From JAVBNC01 sp031551765 (lineage in GTDB: Bacteria > Desulfobacterota > Desulfovibrionia > Desulfovibrionales > Desulfovibrionaceae), in NCBI GenBank assembly GCA_031551765.1, contig JAVBNC010000022.1, positions 1-41,670 of the forward strand: a stretch of 41,670 bases of DNA, given 5' to 3'. Below are positions 7,732 to 14,801 of this stretch, in pieces. Within the stretch, counting starts at the first letter, position 1, and every line of letters starts with the position of its first letter. The notes beneath the pieces were generated by a model. That model was given only the letters and a program-made list of their open reading frames with translations, did no database searches and was not told the origin of the DNA. A program made the translations under genes and the position numbers.

Positions 7732-8513
7732 ACCACTCTCGCCGCCGTTTTCTGAAACAAGCCGGCCTGTGCACGGCAGGGCTCACCCTGGCCGCGCCGG
7801 TCATCAGCCTGGCCGCCGCGCCCGCCCCCGCTCCCGCCGGACAGGGCTCGTACCTGGACTCGCCCAAGGCCCTCAAGGCCGGGCGCTGGGCCATGGTCAT
7901 CGACACCCGCCGCCTGACCTCCCAGGCGCTGCTGCAGCGCATTATCGACGCCTGCCACAGCTACCACAACGTGCCGGACATCAAAGGCAGGCAGGAAGTG
8001 AAGTGGATCTGGACGGACAGCTACCAGCGCTCTTTCACCGACCAGAACGACAACTACCCGGCCAAGGCGCTGACCCAGCGCAGTTTCCCGCTCTTGTGCA
8101 ACCACTGCGCAAACCCGCCCTGCGTGCGGGTCTGCCCCACCCAGGCCACCTTCAAGCGGCTCGACGGCATCGTGGAAATGGACTACCACCGCTGCATAGG
8201 CTGCCGCTTCTGCATGGCGGGCTGTCCCTACGGTTCGCGCAGCTTCAACTTCATGGACGCGGAACCGCACGTCAAAAAGCTCAACCCCACCTTTCCCACG
8301 CGCATGCGCGGGGTGGTGGAAAAGTGCACCTTCTGCGCGGAACTCTTGGCCAAAGGCGAAGACCCGCTCTGCGTGCGGGCCTCGAACGGGGCCATCCTGT
8401 TCGGCGACCTGAACGACGAGAATTCCTCCGTGCGCAAGGCCCTGGCGGACAACGTCACTGTGCGCCGCAAACCCAGCCTGGGCACCGAGCCCGGCGTCTA
8501 CTACATCCTGTAA
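7728..8513 (+). CDS. dsrO: DsrO, periplasmic ferredoxin-like iron-sulfur subunit
   Basis: 261-residue periplasmic protein exported by the Tat pathway, with the twin-arginine motif SRRRFLK at residues 4-10 followed by a hydrophobic stretch and an Ala/Pro linker. Several ferredoxin Cys clusters are visible: CNHCANPPCVRVC, CIGCRFCMAGC and CTFC...C, as in the DmsB/HybA family. It links DsrJ hemes to the DsrP membrane subunit. Start codon overlaps the dsrJ stop; dsrP follows after 10 bases. Confidence 0.94.
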   Translation: MNHSRRRFLKQAGLCTAGLTLAAPVISLAAAPAPAPAGQGSYLDSPKALKAGRWAMVIDTRRLTSQALLQRIIDACHSYHNVPDIKGRQEVKWIWTDSYQRSFTDQNDNYPAKALTQRSFPLLCNHCANPPCVRVCPTQATFKRLDGIVEMDYHRCIGCRFCMAGCPYGSRSFNFMDAEPHVKKLNPTFPTRMRGVVEKCTFCAELLAKGEDPLCVRASNGAILFGDLNDENSSVRKALADNVTVRRKPSLGTEPGVYYIL

Positions 8514-8523
8514 GGAGGCTGCC

Positions 8524-9687
8524 ATGATAGAAAAACTCTTCAAAGCCTCCCCCTCGTTCTACACCTGGATAGCCTGCCTGCTGGGCCTTATCGGCATAGG
8601 CAGCGCGGCCTATATTTACCAGCTCATCATGGGCCTGACCGTCACCGGCCTGTCCCGCGACGTGTCCTGGGGCTTTTACATCGCCCAGTTCACCTACTTT
8701 GTCGGGGTGGCGGCCTCCGCCGTCATGCTGGTGCTGCCCGCGTATTTCCACGGGTTCAAGCCCTTCCGCAAAATGCTGATCCTGGGCGAATTCATGGCCA
8801 TAGCGGCCGTGGTCATGTGCATGCTGTTCATCGTGGTGGACATGGGCCAGCCGCAGCGCGTGCTCAACGTCATCCTGCACCCCACGCCCTGGTCCATCAT
8901 GTTCTGGGACATGCTGGTGCTAACCGGCTATCTTGTCCTCAACGTGCTGGTGGGCTGGGTGGGCCTGGAATGCGAGAAAAACGGCGTGGAGCCGCCCAAG
9001 TGGATCAAAAAGCTGGTCTACGTCTCCGTGATCTGGGCCTTTTCCATCCACACGGTCACGGCTTTTCTGTACGCTGGCCTGCCCGGCCGCCACTACTGGC
9101 TGACGGCCATTCTGGCCGCGCGCTTTCTGGCTTCCGCGTTTTGTTCCGGCCCGGCCATTCTGCTGCTGCTCGCGCTCATTCTGCGCCGCCTGACCTCTTT
9201 TGACCCGGGCCGCGAGGCCATCAGGACGCTCTCCGTCATTATCGCTTACGCCATGGCCGTCAACGTGTTCTTCTTCCTGCTGGAAGTGTTCACGGCCTTC
9301 TACAGCCAGATTCCCGGCCACATGCACCCGCTCTCCTACCTGTTCAACGGGCACGACGGGCATTGGTCCTGGGTCACGGGCTGGATGTGGACGGCGGCGG
9401 TGTTCGCCATTTTCTGCCTCATTCTGCTGCTGACCCCGGCCCTGCGCAACAACGAAGCCGTGCTGCCCTACGCCCTGGTGCTGCTGGTCATCGCTTCCTG
9501 GATAGACAAGGGCCTGGGCCTGCTCATCGGCGGGTTCACGCCCAACACCTTCGACGGGGTGACCCCCTATACCCCGACCCTGGTGGAACTGGCGGTATGC
9601 CTGGGTATTTACGCCATCGGGCTGCTCATTCTTTCCCTGCTCTGGAAAATAGCCCTGGCCGTGAAAAAAGAAGCGGGCACGTTTTAG
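8524..9687 (+). CDS. dsrP: DsrP, NrfD/PsrC-like membrane quinone-interacting subunit
   Basis: 387-residue integral membrane protein of the NrfD/HybB family with about ten predicted helices (for example residues 12-37, 58-80, 85-105, 120-145). It carries no Cys cluster or heme motif and is believed to exchange electrons with the quinone pool through DsrO. GGAGG lies 4 bases before the start. It closes the operon in the conserved order M-K-J-O-P. Confidence 0.94.
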   Translation: MIEKLFKASPSFYTWIACLLGLIGIGSAAYIYQLIMGLTVTGLSRDVSWGFYIAQFTYFVGVAASAVMLVLPAYFHGFKPFRKMLILGEFMAIAAVVMCMLFIVVDMGQPQRVLNVILHPTPWSIMFWDMLVLTGYLVLNVLVGWVGLECEKNGVEPPKWIKKLVYVSVIWAFSIHTVTAFLYAGLPGRHYWLTAILAARFLASAFCSGPAILLLLALILRRLTSFDPGREAIRTLSVIIAYAMAVNVFFFLLEVFTAFYSQIPGHMHPLSYLFNGHDGHWSWVTGWMWTAAVFAIFCLILLLTPALRNNEAVLPYALVLLVIASWIDKGLGLLIGGFTPNTFDGVTPYTPTLVELAVCLGIYAIGLLILSLLWKIALAVKKEAGTF

Positions 9688-9702
9688 GCAGGAAAGGCAG
9701 TT

Positions 9703-9736
9703 TTGTCGAAGTCAACAAAGAGTCGAAGCAGGGCGC
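9703..9736 (+). repeat. Dispersed repeat, family 2, partial copy
   Basis: TTGTCGAAGTC followed by AAAGAGTCGAAGCAGGGCGC resembles the left arm of the long palindrome at 12873-12937, with the right arm missing. It lies directly after dsrP. Another partial copy is at 15977-16020. Confidence 0.55.
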
Positions 9737-9786
9737 AATGCGGCACGTCCTGTGCCGCCCCCTTCGGGCGTCGCTGGCGCTCCGTG

Positions 9787-9844
9787 CACAACCGCTTCCT
9801 GCGGTTGTGAGATCCCTGCACCCGCCAAGGGGCGCGCCCCTTGG
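9787..9844 (+). other. Two hairpins between dsrP and the small Cys-rich gene
   Basis: CACAACCGC-TTCCT-GCGGTTGTG (9787-9809) and a 20-base perfect palindrome centred on GGGGCGCGCCCC (9825-9844). Neither has a U-run. They may end or stabilise the dsr transcript. The surrounding 9688-9923 region contains no gene that I can support. Confidence 0.5.
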
Positions 9845-9923
9845 AACCCCTTCAGGGTGGATAAAAAGACGGCGCGCGGTTTTTGCCGGTTACTGAAACT
9901 GCTTTCATTTACGGAGGGTTCCC

Positions 9924-10094
9924 ATGGCTGAAGCCGGATGTAACGAAGCCAACTGCACCTGTCCCAAAAAAGAATGCCCCCGGCACGGCAAGTGCTGTGA
10001 GTGCGTCAACCACCACCGCAAGGTGGGCAGCCTGGTCGTCTGTCTCCGGGAAATCGGAGCGGAAGTGGCGTCCAAAGCACAGCAACCTTCCTGA
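9924..10094 (+). CDS. Small Cys-rich protein, DUF6485-like
   Basis: 56-residue cytoplasmic protein with eight cysteines: C6, C11, C13, C18, C24, C25, C27 and C40. The core CPRHGKCCECVNHHRKVGSLVVC resembles small DUF6485-type proteins (pattern C-x-C...KGxCCECVxYHRxxGxLPAC) of anaerobes; the family name is recalled, not searched. Eight Cys and three His suggest a small zinc or iron-sulfur site. GGAGG lies 6 bases before the ATG. It sits downstream of dsrP behind ~236 bases of repeats, so it may be separately transcribed. Function unknown. Confidence 0.8.
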   Translation: MAEAGCNEANCTCPKKECPRHGKCCECVNHHRKVGSLVVCLREIGAEVASKAQQPS

Positions 10095-10109
10095 GACGAA
10101 GAATGCGCA

Positions 10110-10147
10110 GACCCCGCGTCCGGTCCCCAATAAACCGGCGCGGGGTC
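10110..10147 (+). terminator. Hairpin after the small Cys-rich gene
   Basis: GACCCCGCGTCCGGT (10110-10124) pairs with ACCGGCGCGGGGTC (10134-10147) with one bulged base and a 9-nt loop. Very GC-rich but with no T-run, so termination may be factor-dependent. Confidence 0.55.
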
Positions 10148-10232
10148 GCCTGCGCCGCAGGGGCGGTCCGTCCCTGAAAACACAATAGGGCTTTTGCCCG
10201 GCCTTGCGGCGCGAAAAATACCCTCCGGCATC

Positions 10233-10261
10233 TTGCTTCATCCCCCTGCGGGGCATATATG
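10233..10261 (+). promoter_or_regulatory. Sigma70-type promoter of the lipoprotein cluster
   Basis: TTGCTT (10233-10238), 17 bases, TATATG (10256-10261). The start site should be near 10268, downstream of the in-frame ATG at 10259, which supports the ATG at 10286 as the true start of the first lipoprotein. Confidence 0.65.
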
Positions 10262-10285
10262 AGTAGGAGGCGCGTCGGAGGCCTT

Positions 10286-11065
10286 ATGCGGATACGATCC
10301 GGTACTCTTTCTCTTTTACTGCCACTCCTGCTGGCCGCCTGCTCCCCGGCCTTTACCGGCGTGAGCGGTGAAGGACTGGTCCGCACCGGCTACCCGCGCG
10401 CCGTCATCACGGCCGAACCGCCCTTGCGGCTCATGGCCTACGGCCGCCGCTACGTCACCCTGAAAAGCGATATTATGATGCTGCAGCCCACGGGCGCCTT
10501 TGACTACGCCGTCTACTCCGACAGTACGGACGGGCCTGTTACCAAAAGCGCGCACAGCATCATTCTGCGGCCCACGGACGAGCGGCGCTGGCGTTTCGTG
10601 CTGGAAAGCTGGAAAGCCCCCAACGCGTTCGCCATGAGCAGCACCGGCTTTGACGGCATGACCTGGACCGAGCAGCTGATGACCGTGCCTTCCGAAGGGG
10701 ACTGGTTCAGCGACATGTGGCGCGCGTCCGGCCGGGAAGTGCCGGAACGCTGGCTGGTCAAACGCTTTTCCGCCACCCCGGCGGAATACGTGCGCATGGT
10801 GGCGGAATACCGCGAAAGCTGGCCCGCCTGCCTGCCTGATGAAATACAATGGCTTGAACTTGTTCCCAATGCCGGGGAATGCCTGGGGCCTTTTCTGAAA
10901 CGGGCAGACGCCGCTTTCAGTATCCAGCGCGGCTCTGCCGGCTCGGTTGCGGCCCCGGCAGCGCCTTCCATCCTGACCGAGCCTTCCAGCAGCCCCAACC
11001 CCACCAAGCTGGCGGGGGAAGTGGAGCAAAGAGACTTGGATTTCCCCGGTTTCCGCCGGTTTTAA
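10286..11065 (+). CDS. Putative lipoprotein, tandem paralogue 1 (DUF4851-like)
   Basis: 259 residues. A lipoprotein signal ends in the lipobox LLAAC, with Cys as the likely lipidated residue near position 19. Shared with its two neighbours: CSPA-x-TG after the lipobox, a stretch like ITAEPPLRLMAYG, YAVYSD...GPVTKSAHSII, WKAP, and EGDWFSDMW...REVPERWLVKRF. This pattern fits DUF4851, a family I recall from Desulfovibrio lipoproteins. Start set at 10286 (GGAG 6 bases upstream) because the promoter -10 overlaps the earlier ATG. It is the most diverged of the three. Cell-surface or periplasmic role unknown. Confidence 0.8.
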   Translation: MRIRSGTLSLLLPLLLAACSPAFTGVSGEGLVRTGYPRAVITAEPPLRLMAYGRRYVTLKSDIMMLQPTGAFDYAVYSDSTDGPVTKSAHSIILRPTDERRWRFVLESWKAPNAFAMSSTGFDGMTWTEQLMTVPSEGDWFSDMWRASGREVPERWLVKRFSATPAEYVRMVAEYRESWPACLPDEIQWLELVPNAGECLGPFLKRADAAFSIQRGSAGSVAAPAAPSILTEPSSSPNPTKLAGEVEQRDLDFPGFRRF

Positions 11066-11077
11066 CCCAGGAGCGAC

Positions 11078-11887
11078 ATGATGAAATACCGTATGATCAC
11101 GCTATGTTCCCTTGTTTTTGGCCTGGCCCTGCTGGCCGGATGTTCCCCGGCCCGCACGGGACTGACCGGCAGCACCCTGAGCACCAATACGCACCCGCCC
11201 ATCAGCATTACCGCCAACGCGCCGTTTAAACCCGTGGCCAGCGGCAACCTGTGGGTGATGGTACCCAACGACACGGAAGTCATGAGTTCCTCCATGGCCT
11301 CGTTCAACTATGCGGTGTTCGGCGACGGCAGCACGTCCGGCCCGGTCACCAGGCACGCCCACGCCATCATTTCCAGGCTTAGCGACAGTTCCAACTGGTA
11401 TTTCGCGCCGGATACCTGGAAAGCGCCGGACGCCATCAGCGGCGTCGCGCTTAGCGGCGGCATGAACCTGGGCGGCTACGCCTGGTCCGCGCAACTCCTG
11501 CGCATCCCCAGCCAGGGCGAATGGTTCAGCGACTTCTGGGTCGCCAACGGCCGCGGCGTGCCCAAGCTCTGGCTGGCCAAGCGCTGGACCGCCAACCTGA
11601 ACAGCAGCAACCGGGCCGTGATCGAATACCGCGAGCCCTGGCCCGACTGCCTGCAAAACTTCAACCCGGACCTCATGATCGTCGGCGGCGACGCCGGCGC
11701 CTGCCTGAGCGACTTTGAAGCCAGGGCGGGCAAGGTCTTCACCGCTAGCGCCCAGGAGACGCCGCTGAACGATATGGCCCCGGCCCAGGCGCTGCAAGCC
11801 CGGCCCGCGCACCAGCCCGATGCGAAGAAGCTCCTGGGAGAAGCCAGGGCCACGGGCCGCCGTGCCGGCAGCGGTTCTAAGGATTAG
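11078..11887 (+). CDS. Putative lipoprotein, tandem paralogue 2 (DUF4851-like)
   Basis: 269 residues, with lipobox LLAGC and ARTGLTGSTLSTNTHPPISI after it. Closely related to paralogue 3: both have STNT-PPISITA, VPNDTE/IPNDKE, GPVTRHAHAI, PSQGEWFSDFWVANGR and LAKRW blocks. Two Cys pairs in the C-terminal half (DCLQNF and GACLSDF regions) may form disulfides. It starts 12 bases after paralogue 1 behind CCAGGAG; the ATG at 11081 is an equally possible start. Likely co-transcribed with paralogue 1. Function unknown. Confidence 0.8.
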   Translation: MMKYRMITLCSLVFGLALLAGCSPARTGLTGSTLSTNTHPPISITANAPFKPVASGNLWVMVPNDTEVMSSSMASFNYAVFGDGSTSGPVTRHAHAIISRLSDSSNWYFAPDTWKAPDAISGVALSGGMNLGGYAWSAQLLRIPSQGEWFSDFWVANGRGVPKLWLAKRWTANLNSSNRAVIEYREPWPDCLQNFNPDLMIVGGDAGACLSDFEARAGKVFTASAQETPLNDMAPAQALQARPAHQPDAKKLLGEARATGRRAGSGSKD

Positions 11888-11912
11888 AGGATTTGTCCTC
11901 AAGTCCTTGCCG

Positions 11913-11975
11913 CGAGATTGGCGCAGGCGGGCTTTACCCGCCGTTACGCGACAATCTCAAAGCGAAACTGCTCTA
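11913..11975 (-). repeat. Dispersed intergenic repeat, family 1, copy B
   Basis: Read on the minus strand this matches copy A from TAGAGCA through GAGATTGTCGC, the GGCGGG/CCCGCC hairpin and CCAATCTCG. On its far side it is followed by an AAGGACTTGAGGACAAATCC segment also seen beside copy C at 38217-38242, so the unit is longer than the core. It separates lipoprotein paralogues 2 and 3. Confidence 0.8.
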
Positions 11976-11984
11976 ACCGGTCTG

Positions 11985-12014
11985 TGGACAGATGAAACGG
12001 CCTGAGCTTATAGT
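11985..12014 (+). promoter_or_regulatory. Possible promoter for lipoprotein paralogue 3
   Basis: TGGACA (11985-11990), 17-18 bases, TTATAG/TATAGT (12008-12014). It lies directly upstream of a terminator hairpin. A transcript starting near 12020 would lose most of the hairpin's left arm and so escape it. Confidence 0.4.
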
Positions 12015-12049
12015 GCCGGTCGGGCGTACAAGCCCGACCGGCATTTTTT
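12014..12049 (+). terminator. Rho-independent terminator between lipoproteins 2 and 3
   Basis: TGCCGGTCGGGC (12014-12025), loop GTACAA, GCCCGACCGGCA (12032-12043), then six T. A textbook intrinsic terminator whose T-run ends only 24 bases before the paralogue 3 start codon. Confidence 0.85.
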
Positions 12050-12073
12050 ATCCCCCAGCCAAGGAACACCGCC

Positions 12074-12859
12074 ATGGCACGCCTTTTCCCTCTTTTCTCC
12101 CTTTTCCTCGGCCTGGCACTTGCGGCGGGCTGCTCCCCGGCCCGCACCGGGGTTGCGGGCAACACCCTCAGCACCAACACCAAGCCGCCCATCAGCATCA
12201 CGGCCAAGGCCCCCTTGCGGCTCATGGCCAGCGGCAGCCTGGCCGTGTCCATCCCCAACGACAAGGAAACCCTCAGCTCGGCCGTCATCTCCTTTCCTTA
12301 CGCCGTGTTCGGCGAAGGGGACGCTTCCGGCCCCGTGACCCGGCATGCCCACGCCATTCTGGCCAAACTGGAAGACAGCCAGAACTGGAGCTTCCAGCCG
12401 GACACGGTCTGGAAGCCGCGCAACGCCAGCATTACCAGCAGCAAGGGGCCGGACGGCTACACCTGGACCACCCAGCTGCTTCTCGTGCCCAGCCAGGGGG
12501 ATTGGTTCAGCGACCTCTGGGTCGCCAACGGCCGTAGCGTGCCCAAAATCTGGCTGGCCAAGCGCTGGAGCGCCCTGCTGGACGACACCACCAAAGCGAT
12601 TTACGAATACCGCGAACCCTGCGCCGGCTGCCTGCCGGAAGACGCCCTGGCCTTTCCCCTGCTGGACGCGGACAGCGCCGCGCGCCTGAAAGAGTTCAGC
12701 AACAGAGCAGCAGCCTTTACCACTTCCGCCCAAAACACGCCGCTTACGGACACGGCCCCAGAGCAAACTCTGCGCGCCCGGCCGGAAAAGCTGCCCAACG
12801 CGGGCAAGTTGGTGGGCGAAGCCCTGGCCAGAAGCAGCAAGGACAGTTCGCCTGATTAA
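12074..12859 (+). CDS. Putative lipoprotein, tandem paralogue 3 (DUF4851-like)
   Basis: 261 residues, lipobox LAAGC, then SPARTGVAGNTLSTNTKPPISI. It shares with paralogue 2 the GPVTRHAHAI, PSQGDWFSDLWVANGRSVPK and LAKRWSA blocks, and a C-terminal TSAQNTPLTDTAPEQ-LRARP segment (paralogue 2: SAQETPLNDMAPAQ-LQARP). The Cys pair CAGC near residue 181 is specific to this copy. AAGGA precedes the ATG. A terminator and a repeat separate it from paralogue 2, so it is probably expressed independently. Function unknown. Confidence 0.8.
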   Translation: MARLFPLFSLFLGLALAAGCSPARTGVAGNTLSTNTKPPISITAKAPLRLMASGSLAVSIPNDKETLSSAVISFPYAVFGEGDASGPVTRHAHAILAKLEDSQNWSFQPDTVWKPRNASITSSKGPDGYTWTTQLLLVPSQGDWFSDLWVANGRSVPKIWLAKRWSALLDDTTKAIYEYREPCAGCLPEDALAFPLLDADSAARLKEFSNRAAAFTTSAQNTPLTDTAPEQTLRARPEKLPNAGKLVGEALARSSKDSSPD

Positions 12860-12872
12860 AGGCTTATATAGT

Positions 12873-12937
12873 TGTCGAAGTCATCTAAGAGTGAGAGCAG
12901 GGCGCTGCCCTGCTCTCACTCTTAGATGACTTCGACA
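12873..12937. repeat. Long perfect palindrome, dispersed repeat family 2
   Basis: Two perfect 31-base arms (12873-12903 and 12907-12937) separated by GCT. The outer ends read TGTCGAAGTCATC and its complement, and the apex reads GCAGGGC-GCT-GCCCTGC. Partial copies occur at 9703-9736 and 15977-16020. It lies after lipoprotein 3. No coding capacity. Confidence 0.85.
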
Positions 12938-12963
12938 GCTAACTTAAAACAGCCCATACAAGC

Positions 12964-13001
12964 AAAAACGCCCCTGAGCCGTCAGACTCAGGGGCGTTTT
13001 T
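12964..13001. terminator. Bidirectional rho-independent terminator
   Basis: AAAAACGCCCCTGAG (12964-12978) and CTCAGGGGCGTTTTT (12987-13001) pair perfectly with an 8-nt loop. It has a T-run on both strands, so it ends both the lipoprotein cluster (+) and the candidate selenoprotein gene (-). Confidence 0.9.
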
Positions 13002-13025
13002 CATGAAGCGCGCCGTGGCGCGGTC

Positions 13026-14483
13026 TTACTTGCTGAACTTCACCAACTGCTCGGACTGCTCGTTGAAAAGCGCGCCGTACACGCGGCTGAAGAAGTGCGC
13101 GGTGGAGCGGCAGGTGGAACCGACAACCATGTCCACGTGCTTGCCTTTGGAACGGCCGGCCAGGTTGGGGCTCTTGTTGCCGTCCTTGTCTTCCACGTGC
13201 CAGGCCTTGACGGTGGTGCCGTCGAATTCGTCGATAACGATTTTGAAGTATTTTTGCGGACCAACAAAAACTTTGTTGGCTTTCCCATCAAGAACGATTT
13301 CCTTGTCGTTTTCAAGGACGATCTCGTGGGTAAAGGTGCAGGTCGCTCAGGTTTCGGGGCGGGCGAGGAAGCGCGTATCCGGCCCCCAGGCGTCGCCGCT
13401 TTTCACTTTGACCACGTCGGAATAGACGACCAGATTAGCCTTGCCGTCCGCAAAGGGCTTGTTCAGGTCAAGGTGCGCCAGAATCTTGTTGTCGGCGGAC
13501 TTGATCATGAACTGTTCGCGGGACGCCATGTCCATGAGCATCCACTTCATGGAATCCGCGTTCACGGGGCCCAGCTTTTTGGTCACGTTGCCCAGTTTCA
13601 CGGTCGCGCTGTCCGCCGTCACCTCGGTCACTTCCAGGGTGGCGGCCCCGGCCTTGATTTTTGAGCCCTTGCCGTACGCGCCGATAACCGGGTCCTTGGG
13701 GGAAATCCACACGCCGGTGTTGTTGTCCGTGACCAGCTCGCGCACCTTCACTTCGTTGGCGCTGATGGAATCCACCACCACGTAGCTGCGGCCCACAGTG
13801 GCGACGTTGCTGCCCGCGATATGCTGCGCGGCCTTGTTTTCCAGGGTGGGCACGCGGATGCCGTCCGGCAGCTTGCTGCCCTTGGCCAGGGAACCGTCGG
13901 CAGCGGCGTTGGTCACTTTTTCCCCGGCCTGCACCAGAAACTGGTCGCCGTAGTAGTTGCCCGTGGTCTTCAGAATTTTGAAGACCGCCGTGGAAGCCCC
14001 GGTCATGCCATAGGTTTTGGTATCTATGGAAGTGAGCTGCCAGCCCCGGGTTTTGTCCTTGTCCGAAAACGCGATGCCGTTGCGGCGCAACGTCACGTTG
14101 CGGACAACGCTCTGCTCATACGTATCGGTGATGAAGCGGTACGGGGCGCCGGCCATCAGGATGGGTTCGTTGTTGAACGGCATCCAGTTCTGGGACCGGA
14201 TGGTGATGAACAGCCCGGAAGGCGGGATAATGATCTTGCCGCCTTCCACCGAGCTGGAGCGGATGACCACGCCGTCGTTCAGGACGCGTTTTTCCCCAGC
14301 CAGAGTCTGCCCCGGAACGTTGTTGGCAAGGCCCGGCATTTTTGCCAGGTATGCCCCGTCCCGCGCCGGTGACTTGGTCACGGCGCGCGGGCTTTCCGCG
14401 GCCAAAACCGAGCCGCCGGCAACCAGAAGCAAAGCCGCGGCCAGCGCGGCCCTTCTGGCAACCTTCGCCATTATCATACTCAT
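13026..14483 (-). CDS. Candidate exported selenoprotein with in-frame TGA (U-x-x-C)
   Basis: 485 residues if the in-frame TGA at 13349-13347 is read as selenocysteine. Residues 1-29 form a signal peptide (KVARRAALAAALLLVAGG...LAA), so the protein is exported. The 378 residues before the TGA are followed, in the same frame with no other start, by 106 further sense codons of normal composition to a TAA just before the terminator. Sec would be residue 379 in the motif U-A-T-C (U-x-x-C), like a redox CxxC. A SECIS-like hairpin begins 28 bases after the TGA. Start at 14483 because GGAGGAG sits just upstream; a GTG at 14495 is less likely. No family recognised. A nonsense mutation or sequencing error is the alternative. 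Confidence 0.75.
13296..13323 (-). promoter_or_regulatory. SECIS-like stem-loop downstream of the in-frame TGA
   Basis: On the mRNA strand, UCCUU (13318-13314) pairs with AAGGA (13304-13300), with a 9-nt loop beginning with G (GAAAACGAC). An outer GAU/AUC pairing follows across a small internal loop. The apical loop starts 33 bases after the TGA, with a G as its first base. This fits the bacterial SECIS model (apical loop roughly 16-37 bases after UGA, G among its first bases). Derived by eye, not by folding software. Confidence 0.55.
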
Positions 14484-14801
14484 AGGCTCCTCCACGTCAG
14501 GGTTACAAAAAGTGTTTCACAAAACAGCGCGGAGGCAATCATCCCGGAGCCTGAGCGCGCTCCCGCGAAATGCCTACCTCGAGCTGCATCTTTTACTGTG
14601 CACAAAAGTGAAAAAAAACACAATATAAGCGCCGCCGCAGGCCCCGCATTCCGGATCCATTTTGCTGAATCTATTAGAAAAAATTATTTTCACCAAAACA
14701 AAACGCTGTTTCAAAAAAACATGACGCAATACCGCGGGCGGAACCCCGGTGTGCGGCCGCACAATGGCAGCGTTTGTTATGGGAAGAATACGGACGGATG
14801 G
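14484..14801. other. AT-rich upstream region of the candidate selenoprotein gene
   Basis: 318 bases, clearly more AT-rich than the surroundings, with A- and T-runs and no convincing gene. The minus-strand promoter for the 13026-14483 gene most likely lies at 14668-14696, leaving a leader of roughly 180 bases. Short ORFs here lack ribosome-binding sites. Confidence 0.5.
14668..14696 (-). promoter_or_regulatory. Possible promoter of the candidate selenoprotein gene
   Basis: On the minus strand, TTGGTG (14696-14691), 17 A/T-rich bases, TAGATT (14673-14668). Matches are moderate, but the AT-rich spacer and position favour it. Confidence 0.4.

Noticed and set aside
13040..13315. A 91-residue minus-strand frame in the last part of the selenoprotein gene
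   Set aside because: It is in a different frame from the candidate selenoprotein and is low-complexity Ser/Thr/Ala-rich; the in-frame continuation after the TGA explains the region better.
14574..14762. A 62-residue minus-strand ORF upstream of the candidate selenoprotein gene
   Set aside because: AT-rich leader region; no Shine-Dalgarno; reads through the likely promoter.
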